Shown: positions 1 through 8,426, numbered from the stretch's first letter. The stretch: DNA of 37,131 nucleotides from Pseudomonas baetica (GCF_019733355.1 NZ_JAIHLQ010000050.1:1-37131), one strand, 5' to 3'. The notes: generated by a model from the letters alone, not told the origin. A program made the numbers and translations.

Positions 1-30
1 GGGTGTGTAGAGGACTTTCACCTCCAAGTC

Positions 31-95
31 GTTCGGCTCACCACCACAGTGAGCTGAACAGCGCCAGTCACGGCGCTACGCGCCATGCCTGGCGC
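31..95. repeat. Cluster of three small inverted repeats
   Basis: Three hairpin-capable repeats lie side by side. An 11-bp stem with one mismatch pairs 31-41 with 49-59. A 5-bp stem pairs 61-65 with 72-76. A perfect 6-bp stem lies at 80-95 (GCGCCATGCCTGGCGC). No gene is visible in the first 100 bases, so this may be the tail of an intergenic region whose upstream gene is outside the window. The role is unknown. Confidence 0.35.
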
Positions 96-100
96 ACCAC

Positions 101-135
101 AAAAAAGCCCACTGACCGTCGCCGGCTCAGTGGGC
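101..135 (-). terminator. Rho-independent terminator of mqo
   Basis: A perfect 9-bp stem (GCCCACTGA at 107-115 with TCAGTGGGC at 127-135) is followed, on the minus strand, by a run of six T (101-106 read in reverse). It starts 20 bases past the mqo stop codon. This is a textbook intrinsic terminator for mqo. Confidence 0.9.
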
Positions 136-155
136 TTTGTGTGTCAGGGTTCTAG

Positions 156-1805
156 TTACAGAGCCATGTCACGTTCAGCGTTTTCCTTCGGTGCAGCAGC
201 CTTGTCAGCGGCAGCCTCTGCAGCCGGAGCCACAGCCTGACCGATCACTGGAGGCGTCGGCAGTTCGAGGATCTTGGCGGTGTAAGCCCACTCTGCAGCC
301 ACTTTGGCTGGATCGCTGTTCAGCTGAGTGCCGTAGCTTGGAACGATCTGGTGCAGCTTGGTTTGCCATTCTGGCGTGGCGACTTTGTCTTTGAAGACTT
401 TCTGCAGCACGCTCAGCATGATCGGTGCAGCGGTCGACGCGCCTGGCGATGCGCCCAGCAGGCCGGCGATGGAGCCGTCTTGTGCAGCAACGATTTCGGT
501 GCCCAGTTTCAGCACGCCGCCAGCGGCTTCATCACGCTTGATGATTTGCACGCGTTGGCCGGCTTGCCACAGGCGCCAGTCTTCGGCTTTGGCGTTCGGG
601 AAGTATTCCTTCAGCGAGTTCATGCGGTCTTCATCCGACAGCATCAGTTGGCCAGCAAGGTACTCGACCAGCGGGTATTCCTTGATGCCGACCTTAGTCA
701 TCGGCCAGATGTTGTGGGTCGTGGTGCTGGTCAGCAGGTCCAGGTACGAACCTTCTTTCAGGAACTTGGTGCTGAAGGTGGCGAACGGGCCAAACAGCAG
801 GACGCGTTTGCCGTCCAGGACACGGGTGTCCAGGTGCGGCACGGACATTGGTGGAGAGCCAACCGACGCTTTACCGTAGGCCTTGGCCAAGTGTTGCTCG
901 GCGATGGTCGGGTTTTCAGTCACGAGGAACGAACCACCCACCGGGAAGCCGCCATACTCCTTGGCTTCTGGAATGCCCGACTTCTGCAGCAGGTGCAGTG
1001 CACCACCGCCGGCGCCGATGAACACGAACTTGGCGTCGGTTTCGGTTTCGGTGCCGTCTTTCAGGTTTTTGTAGCTGACACGCCAGGTGCCGTCGGCGTT
1101 TTTGGTGATGTCCTGTACTTCGCTCGACAGTTTCAAGTCGAAGTTAGGCTTGGTCTGCAGGTAACCGGCGAACTGGCGGGTGATTTCGCCGAAGTTCATG
1201 TCGGTACCCAGCGGGCTCCAGGTGGCCGCGATTTTCTGGTTCGGGTCACGCCCTTCCATCATCAGCGGGACCCACTTCTTGATCACAGCCGGGTCTTCGG
1301 AGTACTGCATGCCGGCGAACAGCGGGCTCGCTTGCAGGGCTTCGTAGCGCTTTTTCAGGAACTTGATGTTGTCATCGCCCCACACGAAGCTCATGTGCGG
1401 CGTGGTGTTGATGAACGAACGAGGGTTCTTCAGAACACCTTGCTGAACCTGCCAGGCCCAGAACTGACGGGAGATCTGGAACGCTTCGTTGATCTCGACC
1501 GCTTTGGGAATCACTACTTTGCCGGTTTCATCTTCCGGGGTGTAGTTCAGCTCAGCCAGAGCCGAGTGACCGGTACCGGCGTTGTTCCAGCCGTTGGAGC
1601 TTTCCAGGGCGACGCCGTCAAGACGCTCGACCATTTCCATCGACCAGCTTGGTTCCAACTCGTTGATCCAAACACCCAGAGTGGTGCTCATGATGCCGCC
1701 GCCGATCAACAGCACATCAACTTTCTTTGCCTCTTCCGCCTGAGCGGACGACAGCCCCATCGACAAAGCCAGCCCTAGCAAGGCTGTGTTCATTTTCTTA
1801 AACAT
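156..1805 (-). CDS. mqo: Malate:quinone oxidoreductase
   Basis: FAD-dependent oxidation of L-malate to oxaloacetate with electrons passed to membrane quinone; a TCA-cycle enzyme that works beside or in place of NAD-malate dehydrogenase. The 549-residue protein has the dinucleotide-binding glycines at residues 35-37 (LLIGGGIMS), followed by the family segment ESSNGWNNAGTGHSALAELN. A hydrophobic N-terminus ending in AQA (residues 21-23) resembles an export signal, as is common in Pseudomonas Mqo. The C-terminus carries an Ala/Pro-rich tail of about 30 residues. The ATG at 1805 is chosen because AGGTG lies 6 bases upstream; an in-frame GTG at 1814 is part of that ribosome site. It is monocistronic, with its own terminator downstream. 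Family assignment is firm; the function of the N-terminal signal is inferred. Confidence 0.96.
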   Translation of the reverse strand: MFKKMNTALLGLALSMGLSSAQAEEAKKVDVLLIGGGIMSTTLGVWINELEPSWSMEMVERLDGVALESSNGWNNAGTGHSALAELNYTPEDETGKVVIPKAVEINEAFQISRQFWAWQVQQGVLKNPRSFINTTPHMSFVWGDDNIKFLKKRYEALQASPLFAGMQYSEDPAVIKKWVPLMMEGRDPNQKIAATWSPLGTDMNFGEITRQFAGYLQTKPNFDLKLSSEVQDITKNADGTWRVSYKNLKDGTETETDAKFVFIGAGGGALHLLQKSGIPEAKEYGGFPVGGSFLVTENPTIAEQHLAKAYGKASVGSPPMSVPHLDTRVLDGKRVLLFGPFATFSTKFLKEGSYLDLLTSTTTHNIWPMTKVGIKEYPLVEYLAGQLMLSDEDRMNSLKEYFPNAKAEDWRLWQAGQRVQIIKRDEAAGGVLKLGTEIVAAQDGSIAGLLGASPGASTAAPIMLSVLQKVFKDKVATPEWQTKLHQIVPSYGTQLNSDPAKVAAEWAYTAKILELPTPPVIGQAVAPAAEAAADKAAAPKENAERDMAL

Positions 1806-2254
1806 CTGTTGCACCTATGATAAAACGCCTTCCGCCCGCCGCTGTTATCAGCATGCGATCCGCTTTGATGACGCTCAGGCTGGCGTCGCAGATTCCGGCA
1901 CACTTCAATTTTGACGGGTGGGCACACAAGGCCGACATGCTGCATCGACCTCAGTTAATGTCCCTTCTGAACTGACTTTTTATCATTATTGGCTTCAGCT
2001 ACTTGAGCGACAGGGATTCCGTCAGCCCGCCCAAAGGCAAGCAAACTGAATAAGGTCAAACCAAGTTGGCGCGCAGAATATCACGTCAGGGCAAACCCGG
2101 GCGTCTGTTCCTGACTTGATAGTCTTTTGCGCTCAGGGACTTATCGGCCGTCAAATGCTGAACATGACACCGGTGAGGACCAGTGATTGTGGATGGGGCG
2201 CGGGCGTTCAGGTGTTGATGTTGGGAATACGCCCGTGTTGACACAGCAAAACCC
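1806..2254. other. mqo upstream region, no gene found
   Basis: About 450 bases between the mqo start and a REP element. No open frame here has convincing protein character. The mqo promoter should lie in this stretch on the minus strand, but I could not identify a convincing -35/-10 pair. The only small structure noted is GCTG-TTAT-CAGC near 1841-1852. Confidence 0.5.
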
Positions 2255-2322
2255 TGTGGGAGCGGGCTTGCCCGCGAGGGCGTCAGTCCAGCCACCTCAC
2301 GGGCAAGGGCTCCACCCCACTG
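2255..2322. repeat. REPIN (inverted pair of REP sequences)
   Basis: The left arm (2255-2282) is a good copy of the Pseudomonas REP, TGTGGGAGCGGGCTTGCCCG. The right arm (about 2291-2322) is an inverted, degenerate copy readable on the minus strand as GTGGGGTGGAGCCCTTGCCC. The element abuts the stop codon of the chemoreceptor gene, the usual extragenic position for REPINs. Confidence 0.75.
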
Positions 2323-3936
2323 TCATAACCGAAACCGATCTACCGACTGCGCCAACTGCCCCGCCAGCGTCGACAGTTCATCCGTGGTGTCGGCGGTTTG
2401 CCCGATCACCCGGCTATTGCCCTCGGACATCCCCGCAATCATTTCCACTTGATGGGCAATCTCATTGCTGGCCTGGCTTTGCTCACCAATGGTGCGGGTT
2501 ATGTCGTTGACCAGTTGCGTGGTGCTCAACGTCGCATCAAGGATCTCGCGGATCGCGCGCTCGACATCGGCCGTCACCGCCATCCCCTTGTCGACCTGAG
2601 CCACACCTGCCTCCATGCTGCTGACCGCCTCACGGGTGCTGTGCTGGATGCGCGCAACCATTGTGGCGATTTCCTGGGTGGAGGCGCTGGTCCGGGCAGC
2701 AAGGTTGCGCACTTCGTCAGCCACCACTGCAAAGCCCCTGCCCTGTTCGCCTGCCCGAGCGGCTTCGATTGCAGCGTTGAGCGCCAACAGATTGGTCTGG
2801 TCGGCAATACTCTTGATCACTTGGATGATATTGAAGATGCCCTCGGAGTCCTGATCCAGGGTGCGGATGACCTGCGCCGACTGCTGCGCGGAGCGGGCGA
2901 TGTCGTCCATGTCACTGACCACTTGATGAATCACACCGCCCCCCTCCTTGGCCAGGGCTTCGGCCTGATTGGCCATGCCCAGTGCGCGTTGGGCATGACG
3001 AGTGATTTCCTCGATGCTTGCGGTCATCTGGCTGGCCGCTGCGGCCATGGTCCCGGCGGCGACACTTTGTTGCTGGCTGCTGTCGGCGACCTGATGACAG
3101 CCGTGGCTCAGCTTCTCGCTCATGCCGCTGACGCCGTGGGCGTTGCGCCGCACCACATCAATCATGTCGCGTAAATCCCGTTGCATGGTCGCCAGCGTTC
3201 GGATCAAGGCACTGGCCTCGTCCTTGCCGGTTGGTTCGGCAATCGGCTCGCTGAGGTTGCCATGGGCAATACTTTCGGCGATGCGGCTGGCGGATTTCAG
3301 TGGTGCCATGATGCTCAACATCACCCAGCGCCCTTGCACCAGCAGCAACAACAGACTGGCGATCAGCACCGCTGCGAGCGCGAGATTGGCGTTGCGGATC
3401 GCCGCCTCGGTGCCCTCGGCGGTCTGCCGGGTATTGGTTTCGATCAGCTCGCTTAAATCCGCCATTTGCGTTTCGAGCTGACTGAACGCCGTGTTGAACG
3501 TACCGAGTTCCTGCTGCGCCGCATCCGGGCTGTCGAGCGCCAACCCGACAATCCGCTCACCCGCGTTGATGTACGTATCGAGACTCGGTTTGACCTGCTC
3601 CAATGCGGTACGCAGGGTCGGGTTGATCGGCAATTTGAGGTTCTCATCGAGCACCTCACGAAAATGCCCGGCATGCTCATTGATCGAATCGCGCACCTCG
3701 GCCGCCGTGCCGGTGCTTTTGCCAAGCCCCACCAGCATTGCCGAATAGACATCCGCGCGCAGGGCGTCGTGCATCATGTCGGCCTCCATGTGGTTACGCA
3801 GCGCACTCATGCTGACGGCATTGTCGCTGACCGCCGACGCCATTCGCAGATTGCCGACGTAACTGACCAGGCTCACGATCAAGGCTGTCAGCAGGCTGGT
3901 CGCAATCAGCAACACCAAACGCAGTTTGATCGACAC
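2323..3936 (-). CDS. Methyl-accepting chemotaxis protein
   Basis: Transmembrane chemoreceptor that passes ligand state to CheA/CheW. Seen in the 537-residue product: a first membrane helix (about 6-28), a periplasmic region of about 155 residues with the helical look of a four-helix-bundle sensor, a second membrane helix (about 186-206), a HAMP linker (about 206-260) and a cytoplasmic signalling domain. The signalling hairpin is the conserved stretch around EQGRGFAVVADEVRNLA. There is no C-terminal NWETF-like pentapeptide, so tethered CheR/CheB docking is unlikely. The GTG at 3936 is chosen because AGGGAGGA lies 7 bases upstream; a start at 3957 would place that site inside the coding region. 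The ligand cannot be predicted. Confidence 0.93.
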   Translation of the reverse strand: MSIKLRLVLLIATSLLTALIVSLVSYVGNLRMASAVSDNAVSMSALRNHMEADMMHDALRADVYSAMLVGLGKSTGTAAEVRDSINEHAGHFREVLDENLKLPINPTLRTALEQVKPSLDTYINAGERIVGLALDSPDAAQQELGTFNTAFSQLETQMADLSELIETNTRQTAEGTEAAIRNANLALAAVLIASLLLLLVQGRWVMLSIMAPLKSASRIAESIAHGNLSEPIAEPTGKDEASALIRTLATMQRDLRDMIDVVRRNAHGVSGMSEKLSHGCHQVADSSQQQSVAAGTMAAAASQMTASIEEITRHAQRALGMANQAEALAKEGGGVIHQVVSDMDDIARSAQQSAQVIRTLDQDSEGIFNIIQVIKSIADQTNLLALNAAIEAARAGEQGRGFAVVADEVRNLAARTSASTQEIATMVARIQHSTREAVSSMEAGVAQVDKGMAVTADVERAIREILDATLSTTQLVNDITRTIGEQSQASNEIAHQVEMIAGMSEGNSRVIGQTADTTDELSTLAGQLAQSVDRFRL

Positions 3937-4154
3937 TTTCCAGTCCTCCCTGGGCACGCGTAATTGCGCTCGTCAGGGTTTGAGTTAAGCCTATTTGCGC
4001 GCGAATGCAGCCAACACATTGCCAACTGACGAGGCCGATGAAAAACACTGGCAAACGCTCAGGATTGTTCACCGCACGGAACTCCCTCCCACTGCGCCCC
4101 TCTCACACTATGTAGTACTTCCCTTTTGCTTCGCGCTTGTGGAGGAATACCGTC

Positions 4155-4469
4155 ATGCGCAAGTCAGTCCTCATTTCTTCTTTACTCTTGTGCCTGCCCG
4201 TCGGTTCGGCGCTGGCCCGCGTTGATGCGGGTGATGTCGCCACCTCGGCAGGTGTCTCCGCGTCGCTGTACTCGACCTTCAAGGATCACAAAATGGTGAT
4301 TCCGGCCCGTGACGACTTGTCTGCATTTGTCGCCAGTGGCGGGGCCATTCGTGGGGTTTATCTTGAGTCGGTACTGCAACAGGTTCGCCAGGACAATCCA
4401 GGCATCAACGCCAGCGATGAAGACCTCGCCAACGCGATTCTGGTGCATTACGAAGGCTTGAATCAGTAG
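4155..4469 (+). CDS. DUF2388 family small exported protein
   Basis: A 104-residue protein of a Pseudomonas paralogous family (DUF2388/TIGR02448 type) with no known function. It opens with a clear signal peptide: MRK, a hydrophobic core, then a likely cleavage site after SALA (about residue 18). The mature part contains the family-like stretches IPARDDLSAFVASGGAIRG and ASDEDLANAI. The ATG at 4155 follows GGAGGA at 4141-4146 with 8-base spacing. It is probably periplasmic. It stands alone between the divergent chemoreceptor gene and the next small gene. Recognition rests on the FVAS-GAIRG pattern, the size and the signal peptide. Confidence 0.8.
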   Translation: MRKSVLISSLLLCLPVGSALARVDAGDVATSAGVSASLYSTFKDHKMVIPARDDLSAFVASGGAIRGVYLESVLQQVRQDNPGINASDEDLANAILVHYEGLNQ

Positions 4470-4530
4470 CTGCCAGGGATGAAGCGGCCGATGGATGGCA
4501 CCTGACAGCGCATAGGCAAAATTGTCCGAC

Positions 4531-4549
4531 GGCCTCTATGATGGAGGCC
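4531..4549 (+). promoter_or_regulatory. Hairpin over the start of the CxC-motif gene
   Basis: GGCCTC (4531-4536) can pair with GAGGCC (4544-4549) around a 7-base loop that contains two possible start codons (4538, 4541). The stem buries the only GGAGG near the gene start. It could limit translation initiation, but it may also be chance. Confidence 0.3.
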
Positions 4550-4951
4550 ATGACGACTTCTGCGCCGTTGCGCTCACCCTGCCCGCCCGGCGCCTGCATT
4601 TGCGGGCGCGATCCGTTGCTGGAGACGCCCGGCGCGGACCTGCGCATCCTGCGCCTGACCCGCGAGGAAGAAAAACGCTTGCTCGCGCGTCTGGAAAGGC
4701 TCAAAGACCTTGCCGACCTCAAGCACCTGCAACAACGCCTGTATGAGCAACTGGGTATCCGCGTCGAGGTCGTACCCGGTTTCAACGAAGTGCGGACCAT
4801 GCGCGGCATCGCCATTCACATCGATGAATTACCTGGCCTGTGCCGCAAGACCCGGCAGGCAATCCCGGCGGCGATTCGCCGGGGGCTGGAAAATCACCCG
4901 CACATTGCTTTCGAACTGCTCAACGCCCACGACTTGCTGCGCGACACCTGA
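4550..4951 (+). CDS. Conserved hypothetical protein with CPPGACICGR motif
   Basis: A soluble product of about 133 residues that I do not recognise as a named family. The N-terminus holds two close cysteines in PPGACICGRD, which could bind metal or be redox active. A charged helical stretch (LTREEEKRLLARLERLKDL) follows, then a compact C-terminal half ending LCRKTRQAIPAAIRRGLENH. Base composition and wobble positions look coding. The start is uncertain: ATG at 4538, 4541 or 4550. GGAGG sits only 2 bases before 4550, too close for normal use, and nothing resembling a ribosome site precedes 4538. It lies 80 bases after the DUF2388 gene on the same strand and may share its transcript. No function is proposed. 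Confidence 0.7.
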   Translation: MTTSAPLRSPCPPGACICGRDPLLETPGADLRILRLTREEEKRLLARLERLKDLADLKHLQQRLYEQLGIRVEVVPGFNEVRTMRGIAIHIDELPGLCRKTRQAIPAAIRRGLENHPHIAFELLNAHDLLRDT

Positions 4952-5022
4952 TCATTGCTTCATGCCGCCCCGTTTATGCATCTGGGCGGGACCGGATTTG
5001 GCTGCGGTCTATTGATTGTGCG

Positions 5023-5796
5023 TCAGGCCACACCCTTGGCCTGCTGCTCCAGGTGCACCTGCAAATCGGGATCGATCTGCAACGCCGCTGCCAGTTCGTC
5101 CAGATAACGGCGTTCGGCGTCTTGCTGATCGTCCACCAGCATCACGCTGGCCAGGTACATTTCGGCGGCCACTGCCGGATCGCCCTGCGCTGACTGGGCC
5201 ACTTCAGCGGCATCCAGTGGTTTGGCGACTTCGGCATCCAGCCATTGCTGCAATTGCGGATCATCGGTGTGTTTGCCGATTTCGCTGCCGATCATTCGTT
5301 TTTCAGCTTCGTCGATGCGCCCGTCAGCCTTGGCGGCCGCGATCAGTGCGCGCAGCACGGCATGGCTGTGCTCTTCAATGTCCGGCCCGGCGAGCAGGTT
5401 GGCCGTTTGTGGCGTTTGTGACGGCGCGGCGCTGGCCTGGCTGCGTTGCCAGGCTTGATACGCCTGGTACGCCATCATCCCCAGTGACGCCAGCGCAGCG
5501 TATTGGGTGCCGCCGGAACGGCTTTGCGTGCCGCCCCCTGCACCCAGCGCGCCACCCAATGCACCGCCCAAACCGCCACCGCCACCGCCCCCCAGCAAGC
5601 CACCGAGCAAACCGCCCAATCCGCCAAGCCCGCCGGACGCTGAGCCTGCGCGGGTACCCGAGGAGTCCGCGCCGCCAAGCAGACCGCCCAGCAACCCACC
5701 GAGGCCACCCAGACCATCATCGGCCGAGGTGCCCCTTTGTTGTCCCGCCGAGGCTTGGCCTCGCAGCAGTTGTTCGAGCAAATCACTGGTGTTCAT
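5023..5796 (-). CDS. DUF533 / TerB-like (YebE-type) protein
   Basis: A 257-residue protein with the DUF533 layout. It has a short N-terminal helix (MNTSDLLEQLLRG) and a long glycine-leucine repeat region (GGLGGLLGGLLGG type, about residues 30-100). A short hydrophobic stretch (about 105-125) may associate with the membrane. The C-terminal TerB-like helical domain contains KADGRIDEAEK, an acidic loop typical of that fold. E. coli YebE is the best-known relative, and its function is not established. The ATG at 5796 follows GAGGA with 7-base spacing; upstream in-frame starts have no support. The glycine repeats are low-complexity coding sequence and explain the proline-rich frames seen on the opposite strand. 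It is transcribed alone. Confidence 0.82.
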   Translation of the reverse strand: MNTSDLLEQLLRGQASAGQQRGTSADDGLGGLGGLLGGLLGGADSSGTRAGSASGGLGGLGGLLGGLLGGGGGGGLGGALGGALGAGGGTQSRSGGTQYAALASLGMMAYQAYQAWQRSQASAAPSQTPQTANLLAGPDIEEHSHAVLRALIAAAKADGRIDEAEKRMIGSEIGKHTDDPQLQQWLDAEVAKPLDAAEVAQSAQGDPAVAAEMYLASVMLVDDQQDAERRYLDELAAALQIDPDLQVHLEQQAKGVA

Positions 5797-6054
5797 GACG
5801 TCGTCCTCAGGCATAGGGATTGACTGCGTCTGGCAACGATAGACCGCTGCGGCCATTGCGCCAACACCGTTGGGCTGCTGCCAAATACCCTGGCAGATTT
5901 CGTCTGCGTATTTTTTCCGCGGCCAGCTAAGATTCAAGGAGGGTGAACCTTATCCCGGCCAGACCGGTCGATAGCTGCAACCCCGACCCGGTTTGCCGGC
6001 GCCCTTTGCCCGAGGGTGATACCCGGCTTGCTTCACTTTCTGGAGAACGCCCCC

Positions 6055-6777
6055 GTGATATCGACCGTCCACCTTGCCAGGCTCAAGGCCTGGGGCGCCC
6101 ATGGTTTTACCGCGACCGGCGTGGTCACCGCGTTCCTGGCCACCCTTGCGCTGCTGGAAAATCAGCCAACCCATTGCCTGATGTGGCTGGGTGTGGCGCT
6201 GATCGTCGACGGCCTCGACGGCGCGCTGGCACGCAAGGTCAATGTGCAATCAGTGTTGCCCAGCTTCGACGGTTCGATCCTTGACCTGGTGATCGATTAC
6301 CTGACGTACGTCTTCATTCCGGCACTGTTTATCTATCGCTACATTCCCCTGCCCGATTACACGCTGCTGCTGACGGTGTCGCTGATTCTGGTGTCGTCGC
6401 TGTTCTGTTTCTGCAACGTCAACATGAAGAGCAAGGACAACTATTTCGTCGGTTTCCCCGCCGCGTGGAATGTGGTTGCTCTGTGCCTTTACATCATCGG
6501 TCCCGGTCCGTGGATCACCTTAGTGACGGTGATCGGTCTGGCGCTGCTGACGGTGACGCGGATGAAATTCCTGCACCCGTTTCGCGTACGCCGGTTCATG
6601 CCGATCAACATTGCGGTGACGGCGATCTGGCTGCTGTGCAGCCTGTCACTGGTGCTCAATCACCCGGTGATCAATCCGATGGTGATGGCATTGTGGCTGC
6701 TGATGTCGGCTTACTTTCTGGGGATCTGTATCTGGCGTACGGCGCTGGAGTGGCTGGATCGATCCCCTGTGAAATAA
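6055..6777 (+). CDS. pcs: Phosphatidylcholine synthase
   Basis: Integral membrane enzyme that joins free choline to CDP-diacylglycerol to make phosphatidylcholine and CMP (the Pcs route, EC 2.7.8.24). The 240-residue protein is almost entirely hydrophobic helices. It carries the CDP-alcohol phosphotransferase motif in the spaced form known for Pcs, DG-x2-AR-x12-G-x3-D-x3-D: D55 G56, A59 R60, G73, D77, D81, all present. The GTG at 6055 is chosen because GGAGA lies 8 bases upstream; an in-frame GTG at 6016 has no comparable site. It is transcribed alone and followed by a REPIN. It implies that the organism can use environmental choline directly for membrane lipid. The motif makes the call strong. 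Confidence 0.93.
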   Translation: MISTVHLARLKAWGAHGFTATGVVTAFLATLALLENQPTHCLMWLGVALIVDGLDGALARKVNVQSVLPSFDGSILDLVIDYLTYVFIPALFIYRYIPLPDYTLLLTVSLILVSSLFCFCNVNMKSKDNYFVGFPAAWNVVALCLYIIGPGPWITLVTVIGLALLTVTRMKFLHPFRVRRFMPINIAVTAIWLLCSLSLVLNHPVINPMVMALWLLMSAYFLGICIWRTALEWLDRSPVK

Positions 6778-6790
6778 GCCATTGCACACG

Positions 6791-6880
6791 GTGGGCGCGG
6801 GCTTGCCCGCGAATGTGGTGGGTCAGCCCAAGATTTTCGACTGGTTCACCGTATTCGCGAGCAAGCACGCTCCCACAGGG
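6791..6880. repeat. REPIN
   Basis: Two REP sequences in opposite orientation. The left is at 6791-6814 (GTGGGCGCGGGCTTGCCCGC). The right is at 6851-6880, reading TGTGGGAGCGTGCTTGCTCG on the minus strand. Both are well preserved, so this is the best REPIN in the window. It lies between the convergent pcs and methyltransferase genes. Confidence 0.85.
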
Positions 6881-6899
6881 GAAGTCGCTCGAACGCGGA

Positions 6900-7712
6900 C
6901 TAGCGTTTGGTAATGACCACTTCCAGATACTCACTCGGCACCACCAGCGAGTCCTCCCCCGCCCGATTCGACCGGTTGAGCAAATCCGCCAGATCACTCT
7001 CCAGCGCCTGACAGCTTTCCGGCGGCAGCGCTGCGAACGCTTTGTGCATCGGCCCATACCAATGGCGAAAGATGTCGATGAAGTGCGCCGCCGAGCGATA
7101 GCGAAAATTGAAGGTTCGGCGAGTCACCTGCACCACAAAATCGTGATCATCGAAGTGCTGGTGCAGCCACGCCTCCGTGCCCCAGTTTGACGGCGACTGG
7201 GCAATCGCTGGCGGTGGCAGATGGCGGCCCAGGGTTTTGAACATTTGGCCAACGAAGCCTTCCGGCGTCCAGTTCGCCAGGCCGATCCGCCCGCCCCGGC
7301 AACAGACCCGCGCAAGTTCGGCGCCAGCCTTGGCTTGATCAGGAGCGAACATGACCCCGAATGTAGACAGCACCGCGGCAAAACTGCCGTCGGCGAACGG
7401 CAATGCTTCAGCGTCGGCCACCTGAAACGTCACGTCCAGATGCTCGGCCCGGGCGCGATCCTGTCCACGTTCAAGCAGTGCCGCGACGTAATCGGTCGAG
7501 GTCACCAGACAGCCCCGGCGGGCCGCCGCCAGCGTCGCATTGCCGTTGCCGGCAGCAACATCCAGCACGGCTTCATCGCAGCGCAGGTCGCAGGCTTCAG
7601 CGAGGTTTTCGCCAACGATTTGCAACGTCGTGCCGATCACGGCGTAATCACCACTGGCCCAAGCGACTTTTTGGCGTTCCTTTAAAGCAGTCAGATCAAT
7701 CGGGCTACTCAT
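6900..7712 (-). CDS. Class I SAM-dependent methyltransferase (UbiE/Methyltransf_11-like)
   Basis: A 270-residue soluble methyltransferase. The SAM-binding glycine loop VLDVAAGNGNATL is at residues 49-61, the acidic end of strand 2 is TSTDY, and the motif II/III region is DAEALPFADGSFAAVLSTFGVMF, all typical of the UbiE-like group. The C-terminal third (GFVGQMFKTLGRHLPPP onwards) probably forms the substrate lid; the substrate is unknown. The ATG at 7712 follows GGAGT with 8-base spacing. It lies 33 bases downstream of the DUF4242 gene on the same strand, so the two are probably one transcript. It is not UbiE itself, since no ubiquinone genes are nearby and the C-terminus differs. Confidence 0.85.
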   Translation of the reverse strand: MSSPIDLTALKERQKVAWASGDYAVIGTTLQIVGENLAEACDLRCDEAVLDVAAGNGNATLAAARRGCLVTSTDYVAALLERGQDRARAEHLDVTFQVADAEALPFADGSFAAVLSTFGVMFAPDQAKAGAELARVCCRGGRIGLANWTPEGFVGQMFKTLGRHLPPPAIAQSPSNWGTEAWLHQHFDDHDFVVQVTRRTFNFRYRSAAHFIDIFRHWYGPMHKAFAALPPESCQALESDLADLLNRSNRAGEDSLVVPSEYLEVVITKR

Positions 7713-7745
7713 GCAGTCGAACTCCGCTAGAGATGAGTACCGGCA

Positions 7746-8018
7746 TCATTCGGCGGTGGTCGGGTCGATAACCGTCACTACCTGCGCCACGCTGTTGGCC
7801 GGGAATCCACCGAGTCTGGCGTGCTCGCGCACCTGTGCTTCATCGGGGGCGATGTACACGCAGTAGATTTTGTCGGCCGTGACATAGCTTTGCAGCCACT
7901 GCACCTGAGGCCCGAGTTCGCGCAACGCCTGGCAGGACGTTTGCGACACGGCTTTAAGTTCTTGCTCCGACAGCTTACCGGCCCCTGGAATCTCGCGTTC
8001 AATCACGAATTTCGGCAT
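7746..8018 (-). CDS. DUF4242 family small protein
   Basis: A 90-residue protein that opens MPKFVIEREIPGAG and ends with a VAQVVTVIDPTTAE tail, the pattern of DUF4242. The family has a ferredoxin-like fold, and one Streptomyces member is reported to bind nickel. The core contains QWLQSYVTADKIYCVYIAPDEAQVREHA cut by no gap, with a single cysteine in KIYCVY. The ATG at 8018 follows GAGG with 5-base spacing. It is the first gene of a likely two-gene operon with the methyltransferase downstream. The molecular role is unknown; metal binding is only a family possibility. Confidence 0.8.
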   Translation of the reverse strand: MPKFVIEREIPGAGKLSEQELKAVSQTSCQALRELGPQVQWLQSYVTADKIYCVYIAPDEAQVREHARLGGFPANSVAQVVTVIDPTTAE

Positions 8019-8255
8019 GGCAACCTCGCGTTCTACTTGTTGTTCGGATTAATTGGCAGGGCCGGCAGCAGCCCTGCTCGACTACTATCGCGCCGAGCCT
8101 GCGCAGCGTCTTTGCCGATCGTCCGGCAAGCCTGCAAAACCGGGGCTTTGCCGATGAGTGGTGGAAATCTGTCAAAGCGTTGAAACACCTTCGCCCTTGC
8201 CAGCATTCAAGGATCGGTTTCTGATGCGCAATCACCTTCGCAATGGACTGAAGCG

Positions 8256-8426
8256 ATGTCACGGCGTCTCGATTGGCTAGCTCGCTGTTTGCATAAAAGC
8301 GACGCCTATGCCGAATGGATTCATCAACAATTTCACTATGAATACGCCCATCAACCCCTTGCTCAATGGCAGGAACGCTTTCGCGCCCGGGACAACGAAC
8401 AGTGGCTGATGGTGCGCGACCTTTGA
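8256..8426 (+). CDS. Possible 56-residue protein or remnant of a decayed gene
   Basis: A short open frame reads MSRRLDWLARCLHK, then a Trp/Gln/His-rich part (AEWIHQQFHYEYAH, QPLAQWQERFRARD) ending MVRDL. The composition is protein-like and the frame stays plausible upstream of the ATG as far as a stop at 8181, which hints at a longer ancestral gene. There is no good ribosome site before the ATG at 8256. Neighbouring frames in 8070-8210 also show protein-like stretches (LLDYYRAEPAQRL, and FADEWWKSVKALKHL in another frame), as expected of a frameshifted relic. I do not recognise the family. It could be a real small protein, a pseudogene tail or chance. Confidence 0.35.
   Translation: MSRRLDWLARCLHKSDAYAEWIHQQFHYEYAHQPLAQWQERFRARDNEQWLMVRDL

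Noticed and set aside
351..1778. Long plus-strand open frame opposite mqo
   Set aside because: It lies entirely antisense to mqo, has no family resemblance, and arises from the codon bias of high-GC genes.
5550..5700. Tandem repeat resembling a CRISPR or minisatellite
   Set aside because: The repetition is GGLL-type codons within one reading frame; there are no regular spacers.
5507..5842. Proline-rich plus-strand frame that looks like a structural repeat protein
   Set aside because: It is the reverse complement of the glycine-rich segment of the DUF533 gene, so the repeats are coding low complexity on the other strand.
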